64,000 nt of DNA from contig NC_088321.1 in assembly GCF_910592395.1 (NCBI RefSeq), positions 3,412,001-3,476,000 of the forward strand, in the 5' to 3' direction. This document shows positions 39,360-51,784 of this stretch, one piece after another (within the stretch, counting starts at the first letter, position 1; every line of letters starts with the position of its first letter). The translations under genes and the position numbers were made by a program. Origin of the DNA: Lineus longissimus (Eukaryota > Nemertea > Pilidiophora > Heteronemertea > Lineidae). The notes beneath the pieces are model-generated. The model was not told the DNA's origin and did no database searches. It worked only from the letters and a program-made list of their open reading frames with translations.

Positions 39360-40930
39360 ACATGGGAGTGGTATTGGGCAACAGAATGAAGCCGGTCTAG
39401 AAAGTTGAAATGACCCAGAATAGAATATCTCTAAATTCTGTCATACGCTTTAAATCTCTTAGCTATTGACTGTCATGGCCTCTACAGAAAAAGACACCAT
39501 AATCCGTCAGAATATAAAGGGACTGACATTTTGTTCAGGGAAAAATCTTCTACCTTCACTGGTACACTGCGTATAGAGTGTATGTAGGACGACCCGGTCC
39601 CGGATTGATCATGACAACTTCAACAGGACAGACATCGAGACACCATCAACAGCCTGCACACCTAGGTTATCAAAACCTCACACAGCAGCGCTTTTAATAC
39701 ATAATAAACAGTGGCACAAACCTCTACATCCAGGATCTACTTGATCAGCAATTCAAAATGGCTGCACCATACACCCTGGACACACCCGAATGTCACATGC
39801 CGCGTCACTGCCAGAATCTGGGGTGACGTAGTATGTCTGACCTGTCTAGTTGGCCGTAACGTGTCACTACTCTTTCTACATGACAAAAACATTTTTGTGG
39901 CCTATCAAATAAGTTTTAGATTGAGAACAGGTCTTCTGGTAGACAGAAATAAAGATACCTGACACGAAAATATAAAAATGAATTCTTTGTCGCTAATTGT
40001 ATTGTGCCACCTGCTTAAAATAGTACCTCTATATACACAAATCCACGTGGCTGTCATTTAATCCTGATGAAAAGTTTTTGTTGAAGTTAATTCACAATAG
40101 TCATGCAGCAAATGGTAAATATTTGTCATTAATATTCTAGTTAGTGTCGTTTAAAACACGTTCGCTGCCGAGCTACGAAAATACTCGAAAGCTGGTTCCT
40201 GCTCCATTGCCAAGGTACGAGTTTTCGTCACCATTGCCAAGGTATGAGTATATTCGGAGAAGTCTATGCATTGATCCATGTATTTCAAATGACTGGCACG
40301 TGTGAATACGCTTCTGTAAAGCATTATGGGATATACGTTTATTTCAGTGTGTTTATTATGCACTAGGTGTGCTCTAGCCTCACGGCCTAAACTCGTGGTG
40401 TGGCAATGGAGCAAAACGCAAAACATGGCAAACCTAGAATAAAATGGGGCGGCAGAATGTGTTTTGAAATATGTTAGTGCAATTGCCGTATTGGGGAAAC
40501 TAACACAGTAATTATAACCAAATTTCAAGAGCGAGAATTCAACCCACAGGAGGATTGCTGTTCATATGATTACCACTGAAGCAAAATTGAAATTTTATGT
40601 TTTCATCATCATATGCAAATGATAAAATGACATGTGATAGCGAGAGGCGTCGTCGATATTTATGTGAATTGTCATTAATTAATCACAGAGCTTTTGTGAT
40701 AAGATGCGTCCAGGGGTATAAGAGGACCACCAGAAGTGGGGAGCGCATTGACTCCTGAATATAGAGGATGCAGTGACACGCTGTTGACAGCCCTGCATGC
40801 CGACACCAGGCCATTTTTAGCCTAGACATTATGACAACATGGACAGTACTAGATATCGAGTCAACATTGATAACCTTGACACTGGTACATCAAAAACTTT
40901 GACAACAAGACAATTCAGACTCTTCGACAA
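39360..40930. other. Unannotated DNA with one TATA-like site
   Basis: GGGGTATAAGAGGACC at about 40713 resembles a TATA box, but no convincing coding exon follows on the plus strand. Nothing else recognised. Confidence 0.4.
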
Positions 40931-40935
40931 CGGTG

Positions 40936-41870
40936 ACTGCCCATAAGTCCGAAGGTTCACAAGTCCGAAGGTTCACAAGTCCGAAGGTCCATAAGACCAC
41001 AAAGGAAACATCCCATTTTGAAAACGACCCAAAATTTCGAAGGTCCACAGTTCCGAAGGTCCGTAAGTCCGAAAGACCATAAGTCCGAAAGTAATGTAAA
41101 ATGGTCCACAAGTCCGAAGGTTCACAAGTCCGAAGGTCCATAAGTCCGAAGGTCCATAAGACCACAAAGGAAAAATCCCATTTTGAAAACGACCAAAAAT
41201 TCCAAAGGTCCACAGTTCCGAAGGTCCGTAAGTCCGAAAGACCATAAGTCCGAAAGTAATGTAAAATGGTCCACAAGTCCGAAGGTTCCCAAGTCCGAAG
41301 GTCCATAAGTCCGAAATCCCATTTTAAAGCGCGTGTATGTTATTCTTAGTCTATGTAGCATCAATAATAGGCGAAATCATCAAATAGAGCCTACGTGGAA
41401 ACCCGATTCTGCGAATCACCCTGACCCATGCCAGCATCACGCGATTTTCTGTGCAGGTAGTCATTTTTTACAATGGCGTACGTGACAAGAGGGCTGAAGA
41501 AGGACTCAAAAGTTTTAATTTTCAATGACTTCCGCTACCATCGTAACAAGAATGCCACGGAAAAGATATACTGGCGATGCTGGATTATTTTCATTAAGGG
41601 GTAAAATCGGGAGAACGCTGCCCCCCCCCCACGGAAAACACTGAAAAAGCCTTGGTGCTGAAAGTGTTAATACATAGAAGATTTTTGGTTTAATAGGCCA
41701 AAAATCATCAATTTCAAATTTTGTTTTCGGACTTATGGACCTTCGGACTTATGGACCTTCGGAATTGGGCACCTTCGGACTAGTGGACCTTCGGAATGGG
41801 GACCTTCGGACTTGTGAACCTTCGGACTTGTGAACCTTCGGACTTATGGACCTTCGGACTTATGGGCAGT
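40936..41870. mobile_element. Foldback element with 'AAGTCCGAAGGTCCAT' subrepeat arms
   Basis: The left arm (40936-41320) and right arm (41725-41870) start with the inverted 20-mer ACTGCCCATAAGTCCGAAGG and consist of tandem ~16-17-bp units (AAGTCCGAAGGTCCATA). The left arm also contains a ~170-bp direct duplication. The middle (41330-41720) is unique. The host sequence on both sides contains CGACAAC, so the exact target duplication is unclear. The open frames rich in 'FGLMDLRT' (40890-41364) come from the repeats. Confidence 0.8.
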
Positions 41871-41979
41871 AATCTCGACAACAGGACTCCAAAGGTTTGT
41901 ACACAGCGCGATGGCTTGTACAGTATTTTGATACTGTAGAAGTAAAATATGCCATTAGGACAGCCAAATCCGAACAGGT

Positions 41980-42490
41980 TTTGAGATGCGAGTGAAGAAA
42001 AGGGTCACAATGATTGGGCCTGTAACTCGGATATCTGTGGAAGTGCCAGTGGTACCAGTAGAGTTAGATAGCAGGAAACTTTCCGAAAATGCCAGTGACA
42101 GAGTGTCAAGATTTGGACAGTGCATAATTGTGTTGCCAGTGATCAGTGATAGACCCGGGCTGGAGATGAGAGATGGCGCTGCTGTAATAAATATATATAG
42201 GGGCAGTCTGGTAGAATATTACTCTTCGTCATTAAGAGGCAGTAATTAGGGAAAGTGTTGATACATCATTGATAGGGCCGGATTACATTTGTAATCACAA
42301 TATTTGGGAAAGTGTTGAGACGGTATATAGCGACAGAAAGTCATTGGTGACAGTCGTGGTAAAGCGGCATTGTCAGAGTCACAATATCAGGGTGGTGTTT
42401 CATCGTTATTGACAGAGTTACGAAGTCAAGGAGAGTGTTGCGATGACACTGATATAGTCACAATGTTAGGGACGGTGCTGAGTTGCCAAT
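41980..42490 (+). repeat. Degenerate ~55-60-bp tandem repeat
   Basis: Recurring motifs GTCACAAT(A/G)(A)T and GG(A/G)(A/C)AGTGTTG(A/C)GA appear about every 55-60 bp with heavy divergence. An 87-residue plus frame (41986-42249) crosses it; I see no domain in it. Confidence 0.35.
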
Positions 42491-43925
42491 AATACAATTC
42501 ACAAGGCTATCGGCCTCAGGTTCACAATTAGATTGGTTAGACCACAGGCCACTGAAACTTAGGTACTGTTGTATAGCTTGATATTCTTTTGGCACATTGC
42601 CAATGCCAATTGCCACTTGCCAGGTATTGAACTAACCCATGAAAAAGCTCGAAGTCACATGAGATACAAAATGGTGGACGAACCAGAAAAATGTAGACAG
42701 CGAGATTTCAACATGAAAATTGTCAACAAAAACACCTTTAGTTACGGACTTGATCTTCTCTTGCAAAAGATTGGATACATAATCTAACACATGGGGATGA
42801 CGAAGGTATAGTTGTCATTAAAAATAAAAGAAATCTTACGGACCAAAATGCTACCGTAGTTTCAATGTTCAACTTTCAGCCCTTCGATTCAAATTTACCG
42901 CCTGAAAACTTAGAAGGCGGTACCGCACTCATGGAAATCAATGACGCAATACTCTATAAGACCACGTCGAAATAATCCTCAAAAATAAGAAATAAATTGC
43001 AATAAACACATAAAACGCTCACACATGAATTTTGGCGAAAAAAACTAGGTTTGTCAATCACGTTCTATTTTACAATTCGATATTCTCAAAGGGAAAGGAT
43101 CTAATCCATGAAGTGAATATACTCTCAACAATGTGAGCATATTTTCGTCATTCCCGCATAACTGTTCAACAGTCAACGTCCAACGACAATCCTACTCGAC
43201 AAATGGTAATATTTATTCATGTCAAATACCTTGAAAACCTTTTTATTTGATTTTAAAAGCAGTTATCGAGTAAACGGACATCATCCAAAATATCCACGAA
43301 ATAAACGGACAAACGGACAAAATACCTTTTCTCAAAATAACTAGCGATTTATACCAAATAAACCTGACGGGAAACAGAAGAACTGCATACAAATTTAGCT
43401 AGTAGGCTATGAAAAAAAATAAGACCTGTAGTGATAGATTTCAAGGGGAAAATCGAAAGGCAAAAATAAGGATCACAATGATTAGGAACAGTGTATGTCC
43501 TTAATCAATACAAAATCAGTATGTTGTGAATAGAAACGATTCAAATTTGAACTTGCCGGACGATGTCTCATGGATAACGTTTCAAACTATCTAGATTTGC
43601 AACAGCACGTGTATCAGCTTTATTTAAAGCTGACGGGTCAAATATACATTCCCGAGTACGGCCGAAGCCGAGCTTTCAGGAATGTTCGTGATGTGCATTT
43701 GGATCTTCTACTGAATTATACCCATTACCCACAGTGTACGAATCGAAAGCGTGGAATTCTCTGCAGAAAACGTGGGTTGCTCGTCGTGTGAAAGCGTTCA
43801 GTTAGATCAGTATATAAAATATCCGGACGAAAAAGTCTGAACACGATTCATGAGCCACTGACCTCCGCAGCGCACTGTATACCAACGCCAACATAGTACT
43901 CTAATTTCTTCAGTTTATCTGTTTC
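42491..43925. other. Unannotated DNA
   Basis: No recognised feature. The 73-residue frame at 43570-43791 has no motif I know. Confidence 0.5.
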
Positions 43926-43934
43926 TGTTTCTGT

Positions 43935-44400
43935 TTCCGCTAACAGAGGAGTAACGGCGCTGGCTGCTGCTCGGACCCTCCTGCCTCTATGATGCCTCTC
44001 AAAGTTCCTGCGGTTAGGACGCCTAGCTCACGTTGGTTAAATAACCACTTGTCCCGTCCTCTTTCGTGTCTCCTCCGTCCGTCTCCATACGTCCATCCTC
44101 TCTCGTTGAGTCTCTCGTTTAGCTGCCAAGCTAAAGCGGGCGGTATTTCCCACGGGGTAAAGACCCCCTCCAACTGTCATATCCTGAGCATGGCCACCCC
44201 CGAGACGGCCATTAGGGGCAGTTGTAACCCGATCTACAAGGTACCGCTTCTTCTCACGTGTGGCCAGGGCGGGCAGCTCACGCCCTTGATAGGTGTTAGC
44301 TGGCCAGTGGGAGGAAGAACCCCTCATCTGCCCTTAGCCGTTGAAGTAGTCAAGTACTTTCATCCGCTGTTGGATGCTAACGGTTTATCATCAGGTAGGT
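43935..44400. other. GC-rich coding-like island, identity unknown
   Basis: This block is clearly richer in G+C than its surroundings and is open on several frames: plus 43989-44438 (149 residues), minus 44037-44327 and 43940-44173. The minus frames contain basic segments such as KRETQRERMDVWRRTEETRK. No domain or catalytic motif is recognisable. It is flanked by AT-rich DNA and may be a retroelement fragment. It does not match rRNA helices I know. Confidence 0.35.
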
Positions 44401-44449
44401 TTTATAATACCAGCTTGAATTTCTCAAAATGCCTTTAATTTGTGATTGT

Positions 44450-45150
44450 GCGCAGTGGCACAAATGAGTTGCAAAGTATAGAATGATGCAAACGCCGTGG
44501 TTTCATAAAGTCAACTAAAATATATTTATAACTTAGAAAACAAGCATAAAGGTTTACAGGTTATTAAAAGATAAAGAAGCCTGATTGGCTAATGGTGACC
44601 GTAAAGTAGGAAGCTAAGTAGCTTTCAATCATGGGATGTGCGAGTTCCGGTCGCCACAGTGATCTCGAATATAAAATTCTATAGATATTGATGGTGGAAT
44701 ATCAAATTTGAATAAGTATTAAGTCAAAGCATCGAAAATTGACAAACTAAATACGTTTAAAGTCTGGTTCATCAGCAGGCTATTTTTCTTAACATGTTTG
44801 ATTATTTTCCAATTTTAGCTCTTAGATAGTAGAAAAACGCGTGAGTGCACGCTGAGATCCGAGTTCGTGTCACCCCGCTATAAAGACGCAACGTCATTTC
44901 CATTTATCGTCACAGTTGCGGGGTAATCAAGCGCCATCAGCGTGACGTCGGACAAATCTATATCAGCACCAGGACGTCAAAGGGTAGATCCTAACTCAGG
45001 AAACGCCTTACTAGTGCATCGTTCCGATTGGGAATATTCCGCTAGCCATTTTATTTCGTCAGTCACCAGTCATTTTTTTAAATTATGCGGTGGCCTATTA
45101 GGCATATGGCATATTCGAAGAATGTTAAAGATTTTGATAAGTATAGGTAA
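44450..45150. other. Unannotated DNA
   Basis: No recognised feature. Confidence 0.5.
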
Positions 45151-45161
45151 TAAACTTGGTA

Positions 45162-45336
45162 CAGTAGAACCTCTCTTAACGGACACCTCCCTATTAAGGA
45201 CAACCTCTCCATTCAGTACACTAGCTTGGTCCCAAATTGGTTGTTTCCATTCAATTTTACCTCTAATCAGGACACCTCTCTATTAAGGGCAGCACTTGTC
45301 AGTCCCAAGGGTGTCCTTAATAGAGAGGTTCTATTG
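45162..45336. mobile_element. TA-flanked MITE (CAGTAGAACCTCTC termini)
   Basis: Starts CAGTAGAACCTCTCTTAACG and ends with the inverted form GAGAGGTTCTATTG. TA lies outside both ends (45160-45161 and 45337-45338). It is 175 bp without coding. Internal copies of CACCTC and CTATTAAGG also pair. TA duplication and CAGT ends fit a Tc1/mariner-pogo type MITE. Confidence 0.75.
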
Positions 45337-45339
45337 TAT

Positions 45340-46655
45340 TTAACGAATAAAGGTTTTGTAGTAACCCGTAACACTGTATCTCTTATTCACATCCCAATGC
45401 TGCCTATTCCGAATTCCTGGCCGGTATAAAATATGTGAAGTTTGGGGGGGGGGGCATTTACCTGCCCTTTTAACTTTCTCAGAATAAACTGACAAAGTGG
45501 GGTCCCCCGCCATTCCAGAGGATAACATTAACACTATCAGGAACAAATCCATTTGATGTAGATAGGGTGATTTTCAAGTTCAATCCTGGGATTAGATAAC
45601 CCCACATAATGGGAAGGCCCAAAATACCATTTATGTCAGCCCAAAATACACAGTTGAAGAAATGGAAAGTGTGATTATACTACCATCATGATTTATCAAA
45701 AGAATCAATAAATTGTGTTTGTACAAATAAATATGAAAGTACAATACAAATGTATATGTGTTCCTTACATAGCAAACTTCTCAACTCCGAAATTCCTTTC
45801 GGTTTTACCTCGCATTATCAGTATATGCACCAATCATACATGTTATGCTGCCAAATACGTCACAATCACTATTAAACATGGTTAAGTTATAAAAAGTATT
45901 TGATTTTACCTTCAATCATACAGGATTTGGCACTTTTGTGCCGAATTTATAAGTTTTAAAGAAATGACTGCTGACTGGCGAAATAAAATGACTGGCGGAA
46001 TATCCACACTTTATCGTTCCACATGGAAATGCATGGAGAGCTAACTCGGGTCATATCGGAGTCAACTTCGGAAAGCGCGATAATTCAGCCAGATTTTGAA
46101 TTTTCCCTTTTTTGTGCAACTTGTTGATGGAAACTACTAAAGTACTTAATGTTGAATAGGAGGTGACTGGGCAGCCGACAGCTGGGTAATATTGCATGCC
46201 CTTGATAATGCCAATGGTCCTTCAAATGTATTTAGAGACCAACTTGACGATATATAAAGCCAAAGAAATTAGAGTTGGTGTTAATAATTTTTACAGATAC
46301 AACTACCAATAGTTTGTCAATTATATTTGCATTACTGTATTTTAAGTGAAAGCCTAACCGATACAGTGCGGAGGCCAATGATTTCGTCCCAATATTTTAT
46401 TACTGATCTCTGGGCGCTCTGACTCCAAATGCATCATATGGTGTCAGTAGAGAATGTCTCGCTTTCGCGTTGTACACTGGGGTAATGGGTACATGTTTAT
46501 TCAATAAAAAGTCCTGTCACCTTCAACATAATCTTAATTCACGGAGCACTTTTAAGTTAGCACGTGATGAAATAACACATTTAACAGGGACCGTATTAAT
46601 AATACCATGTGTTCCCCTTTTAAAAAATCCTATCCGTTGCCTAGATTTAAATAAG
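45340..46655. other. Unannotated DNA
   Basis: No recognised feature apart from a poly-G run near 45445. Confidence 0.5.
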
Positions 46656-46656
46656 G

Positions 46657-46780
46657 TAGAATGGGATAATAGAAGCCCCGGTTTAATTGTAGCCCCTGCC
46701 TATGATTTTGACTGATATCCCCATGCATCAAACAATGCAGGGGCTACAAATAAACCGGGGCTACAAATACCCCATTCTGA
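46657..46780. mobile_element. Small foldback MITE
   Basis: TAGAATGGGATAATAGAAGC with CCCGGTTTAATTGTAGCCCCTGC on the left pairs with its near-complement on the right (GCAGGGGCTACAAATAAACC, GGGGCTAC, CCCCATTCT). Arms are about 43 bp with a loop of about 35 nt. Confidence 0.7.
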
Positions 46781-46815
46781 CTACCAGAACTCGAGCTAAA
46801 TGAGCGAGAACAATC

Positions 46816-47015
46816 TTGTGTTATCAAGCATACGCAGCGCCATCTGCTATAAGCACCATGAACTTTAAGCATCACTTGGCATTAATCAGCCATCTCGAGT
46901 TCAGATCCAGCTAATAATATACAAAGTAGTAAACTCTGAGTGTGTGTACTACATGTATCCAAGATAAACTAATACAATAATCAGCCTCCTTAGTTAATAT
47001 AAGATCGACCAAGGA
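46816..47015 (+). repeat. 5' LTR relic and primer-binding region
   Basis: Starts TGTTATCAAGCATACGC and ends before AACATGGTGTCATCAGAAGT, the kind of leader that follows a gypsy 5' LTR. A frame from the ATG at 47039 could be the start of gag. Confidence 0.55.
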
Positions 47016-47559
47016 ATACAACATGGTGTCATCAGAAGTCATGGCAGGATTATATGAACAGTCAAAGTTACATGAACAACTATATTTCGGATGGAAAAGT
47101 AGTGATCTTTTCAATGGCCGATATTAATGGTCAGTGATCTGGATATGATAAGTAGCAAGAACGGCTTCCAACCTACAGATCTAAGACTCTCGTAACAGTG
47201 TGATGTGCAACGGTCGGGCAGCAACATCTTTATAAACTCTATGATTGAAAACATGATACATGTACATTGTTTTATCGTGTCCAGAACATTACAAGTGTTC
47301 CAGAAGAGATTCCGGCTATTTCCGACTCACATTTTAGAATAACCGGTCAAACCATTTCAAACGAACCAATCAGCACGTAGCCTTGGAGGGTGGCGTATCA
47401 CATATCGTAGTCATTAGTGCACAGTTAGAGAAGTCTATAGAGGATATACTTCAATAGCATTTCAAAAAGACATTTTACAGACACAAACAGGAAATCTTGA
47501 TACCGAGATCCGGCCGATGTTCAGGACCATCTAATCGACCAAATTGGCAAGGTCATAGT

Positions 47560-47870
47560 ACACACTAGCGTCAGGCGGAAACTGACTGCGAAGGTTGTCC
47601 CGCAAAGGACCAGGAGTGTAAAAAGTGCGGCAAGCTTGGTCACTGGGGCAAAGTTTGCCTTCACAACCGTGATCGTGAACACAGGCCCACTAATAACGCT
47701 ACAGGACGAGGCAGAGGGAGAGGCAGAGGCCATGGTCATAGGAGCCAGACTCAACATCAAAACAAAGGACGCGGAGTACACGCCGATTATCAACACGCTG
47801 GTTTTTTCCTCTGAATTCGAAGGATTATCGTTTAGCGCAGTAGCTCTAGTCTTTTGAAACAAACACTCTC
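47560..47870 (+). pseudogene. gag zinc knuckle of the gypsy element
   Basis: The frame has CKKCGKLGHWGKVC (47617-47657), an exact C-x2-C-x4-H-x4-C knuckle, followed by an Arg/Gly-rich stretch. Stops occur soon after. The rest of gag upstream is missing or unrecognisable. Confidence 0.8.
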
Positions 47871-48319
47871 ACGCAAATCAGCCCGCAAAAAAAATTCAGC
47901 ATACGCCGCATTAACATTCAACCACATCCCGGAAAACATGTAAAACTTCGCGGAAAAGCCATCACCGGCGCGCAAGGAAACGTGATGCCGCTGAGGACAT
48001 ATGTATAAAACCTATTAACACTACGCCATCGAACATAAAACTAATTGCATACAATAGTACCGAAATTCCCCAGTATGGCACTATCACACCAGTGGTCTCG
48101 TTATTTTCGAGATCGGTCTACCAACATGCGTCTCACACGGATTAGTTCAACTCAACTGTGAAGTAAAGTTAGTGCCCAGGACACAGCATATCCGAAAATT
48201 CACTCTTCGAAAGTACTCCGTGAACTATACCCCAACTGCTTCGTGGACCTGGGAAAAATCAGGTAAACACAAGATTACGTCAAAAAAAGGACTGCTAGTC
48301 AGTCATTCACGCTACTTGA

Positions 48320-48900
48320 ACCTCTTGCCGAATTAAAGCGTATGATTCAAATGGAAGTCATCAAGCCCATCAATGAAGCCACAGATTCGGGATCCAGTAT
48401 CGCTTACAAGCCAGACGGATCGCTCAGGATATGTCTCGACCCCAAAAATTTAAACAAACATCTGATCGAAGCGACGCATGCATCAAACGTCGACCCTCGA
48501 AGAACTATACATATCATTTCGCCGGCGCGAAATTCTTCAGCAAACTCTACGCAAAATCAGGATATTGGTCAACTGAACTGGATGAGGAAAGCCAAGCGGC
48601 GTTAACAACGTTCAATAGCCCTTTGGGCGCCACTGTTTTCGCCGTCTGCCATTCGGTCTAAGCATCTCGCAGTACCTGTTCCAGCGTAGGATGGATGAGA
48701 TCCTGGAGGGATTAGAAGGAGTAGTATCTATCGCTGATGACATTATCATATATGGGACGACTGAGGAGGAACACGAAAGTAACCTTCACAAGCTGATGCT
48801 ACGTGCGCGTGAAAAAAGACTCATTTTCAATTATGTAAAATCAACCCGAAATCACGCAGTTCTTCGGAAATTGTATCAGATCCCCGCCCGCTTGAAATGA
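48320..48900 (+). pseudogene. Reverse transcriptase region of the gypsy element
   Basis: Frames read MIQMEVIKPINEATD, KPDGSLRICLDPKNLNKHL, then (shifted) GAKFFSKLYAKSGYWSTELD and ISQYLFQRRMDEILEGLEG, with the catalytic box IADDIIIYG at about 48733. At least three frameshifts. Confidence 0.85.
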
Positions 48901-48944
48901 TCTCCTAAAAAAAATCAGACAGCTGCACCCGCACGATAACAAAG

Positions 48945-49832
48945 ATGCTATTGCGGCTGCAGAGACAAGATTACGACATAACATACTTACCAGGGTGCGA
49001 AATGATCCTACCTGACAGCTTTTCCCGCCTTCCAAAAACGAAACCAGATCCAGAGATAAATTTAAACGAGAAAGTCTGCCTGGTACAGTTTAGTGAATCT
49101 AAACTGATCACCCTCAAAAAGGAAACCGAAAAAGATGAAAAATTAGTGCCGCTTTGACCACTAATCGTCCGTGGATTCCCCGCCTGGCAAAAAGATATAG
49201 CGCCGAACCTTAAGGAGCGACAGAGGATAGCCTAATCCTAAAGGGACCACAAATCGTAATCCCCGACGCACTTCGATCAGACTATCTCAAAGCAATCAAT
49301 TAAGGCCACCAAGGCATCACCAGATGCCAACAACGAGCCCGAAGCGCCAGGTACTGGCCAGGAATACATCGTAACATTGAGAACATCGCAAAACACTGCA
49401 TTCCATGTCAAACACATCAGGCGGCACAATCAAAGGAACCGCTTGATCCGATTATACCAAATGTCCCGAATATACCAATGCACACGATTGGGACGGACTA
49501 CATACAATACGCTAACAAGAATTACCCAGTAATATCCGATTATAACTCCAAGTTCCCATTCGTCGAGGAAATGAAAGACACTTCAAGTGGAGCAACAATA
49601 ATCTTGAGTGAGAAAATTTTCGCAACATTTGGTATCCCAAACACCATAATCAGAGACAACGGTGAACTCTTCATTGGCGGAAGTTACCAAACAATGGTCA
49701 ACATTTCGGCATAAACCACGAGACCAGCTCCCCAAACAATCCAAGTCGCATGGCTTCGTTAAAAACAAGGTAAAATTCGCTGAGAAAATGATTGAGAAAA
49801 ACGCGAATTTGCAAACATCACTACTGGCGCAC
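48945..49832 (+). pseudogene. RNase H end and integrase (left part) of the gypsy element
   Basis: LQRQDYDITYLPGCEMILPD ends RNase H. From 49300, GHQGITRCQQRARSARYWPG and ENIAKHCIPCQTHQ form the integrase zinc finger. The core shows TIGTDYIQYANKNY (first Asp) and FGIPNTIIRDNGELF (second Asp). The frame continues to LLAH at 49832, where the Mutator-like element begins. Confidence 0.85.
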
Positions 49833-50775
49833 CAAGGAGGATTCCGCGGTGACGTCACATCACGTGATCACATCCCATATTACTGATCGCTATTGCCAAT
49901 CAGATTCAGTCTACTGACAGCACCCGCACTAAACACATATCCACGTCTCACTGTCTGGTGCGCTCCTGTACACAAAAACACCAATAGACATGAAATATGC
50001 AAACCTAGTATGAATTCTTCCTCTGTAAAATTAAATTTACAGAGCAGATTAACTTCCACGAATAAAAAAAGACGTTTGGCGTGGCCAAAGTGCGGAAATA
50101 ATGTCTCCGCTAAAATACACTACGAAATACACCAGGCAATGCACAACGCGATACACGGTAGAGATGCAGTTTGTTATTGTTTTGACTTAGAAGCCCGCCC
50201 ATATCATAATATATTCATGTATTCATGAAGTATGAACTCATTTCTGTCCCATTCAACACTAAGAACAGTAAATTTCTCCTTAAATCATCACCGAAACCGC
50301 GATATCCGCAGGAAGATTTCGTTCTAGTGTCCGAAAATGCATGATCCTACAGGGGCGCTAATTAAACTCGGCAAATAGAGGGGATCTATGGGGATCTATG
50401 CGAGTTTTAGGTTAACAGGTCTCGAACTTGTAAAATATGTAACCACGCCACCAAATCCCATTATGATAATGAAGAGATTGCCCCATATTTGGGAGACTGT
50501 TTTGAAACCATCGCTAATTTTGGAAGATCGGTGCCCGGCTATTTGGTTTTAAAAACCCTATTTTTCCCCATCAAAACAGCACTTTTCATTATTCAAATGA
50601 TAGCTTATTGTCTGAATACTTATTTCATAGCAGAAAAGTACTAATAACTCTGATTTGATACGAAAAATCTAACTTTATTTGATGACTTGATTTTCCCTTG
50701 GCCGTGGATCGAGTTTGTTTACAATCTGCAGCGCCATCTTGGAAAAGCCGTGACGTCACCGCGGAATCCTCCTTG
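49833..50775. mobile_element. Mutator-like non-autonomous element, perfect 26-bp TIRs, 9-bp TSD
   Basis: The left TIR 49833-49858 starts CAAGGAGGATTCCGCGGTGA and the right TIR 50750-50775 is its perfect reverse complement. CTGGCGCAC lies directly outside both ends (49824-49832 and 50776-50784). Removing the element and one copy of the duplication restores the reading frame of the gypsy integrase. The interior has no transposase frame. Nine-base duplications point to the MuDR superfamily. Confidence 0.9.
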
Positions 50776-51450
50776 CTGGCGCACCGCACAACGCCCCAAG
50801 GTCCAAAATTGCCTTCGGCAGCCGTGGTGATGTTCAATAGGAAAATGTCCAACAGTCTGTCTGCCAACTCATATCCGATCAACAGAAACAGAGGCCGAAA
50901 TCAAAAGTAGGCAGCAGTCACAAACAAAAACCACAGCTTCGTCACGAAGCTGTGGTTTTGTACGGCACAATCAGGATGCTAAGGAGCTACCGGAACTGTC
51001 CCTGCACTTGGTCAGCTGGTTGGTCATTGTTGGTATTTGCCCAGAACCTAGGTCATAATTATGCCATTACCTGCAGCATCAACGGTAGATCACTACGTCG
51101 GAACGGGAGCCTTCCAAGGCCAAGCCAAGTAACCTTCGATCTCCCAGCAGACAACAACAGATTCGATGCATACAAACCATACATGCACTCCCACAACAAG
51201 ACAGAGTAGAGCAGGCCTAACGTACCTGAGTTGGGTGTGGTCGTACCTCAAACACCTGCCAGCCCAGAAAAGAACGTGTCAATTCCTGTAGCAGCAGGAA
51301 ACAATGCGCAAGAACCAACAAAAACCCGCCGATCGCAACGTGAAAGCGACCTCCAAATTGGATGGACGATTTCCAAATTGGATAAACGATTATGTCAGGT
51401 GACGTGCTGGTCCCCTCTCCCTGTATTTTCTTTCCCTATGTTTAATTAGT
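50776..51450 (+). pseudogene. Integrase C-terminal part of the gypsy element
   Basis: Directly after the insertion the frame reads LAHRTTPQGPKLPSAAVVMF then NRKMSNSL, the usual 'L-L-A-Y-R-T-T-P' integrase segment. Further on, ATGTVPALG and, from 51340, TRRSQRESD resemble the C-terminal region and tail. Broken by stops and shifts. Confidence 0.75.
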
Positions 51451-51784
51451 CTTAGATGCATATAAAAGATTCAGAACTGCGTTGATGAACTCATGAACTC
51501 CAAGAACATCCTGGTAAAAGCTCAACTTGCCGCCAGAACACTGTGACACATAAATGGACATTTTACAGTCAAATCGCCCAGGTACCGTCACTTACAGTAA
51601 AGTCAGAAATTCAAGACGCGATTATGTTATCATTGAGATGATAATGTCATGTCACAACTAAACCTTTTTTTTAAAATATGCATTGAGCATTGTAATTTTT
51701 GGTAAAAATTTTGAAAACAATGCATTGGTACAAATTTTCTTGTCTGCCGTCATTATAAAATCACTCTTAATGAAGGGGATTTGG

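Noticed and set aside
40890-41364. Long minus-strand frames rich in 'FGLMDLRTC', looking like a repetitive protein
   Set aside because: They are produced by the 16-17-bp subrepeats of a foldback element; the same units occur inverted at 41725-41870 and no splice or start context supports a gene.
43989-44438. Possible rRNA fragment because of the high G+C content
   Set aside because: No conserved rRNA helix or known rRNA block could be recognised.
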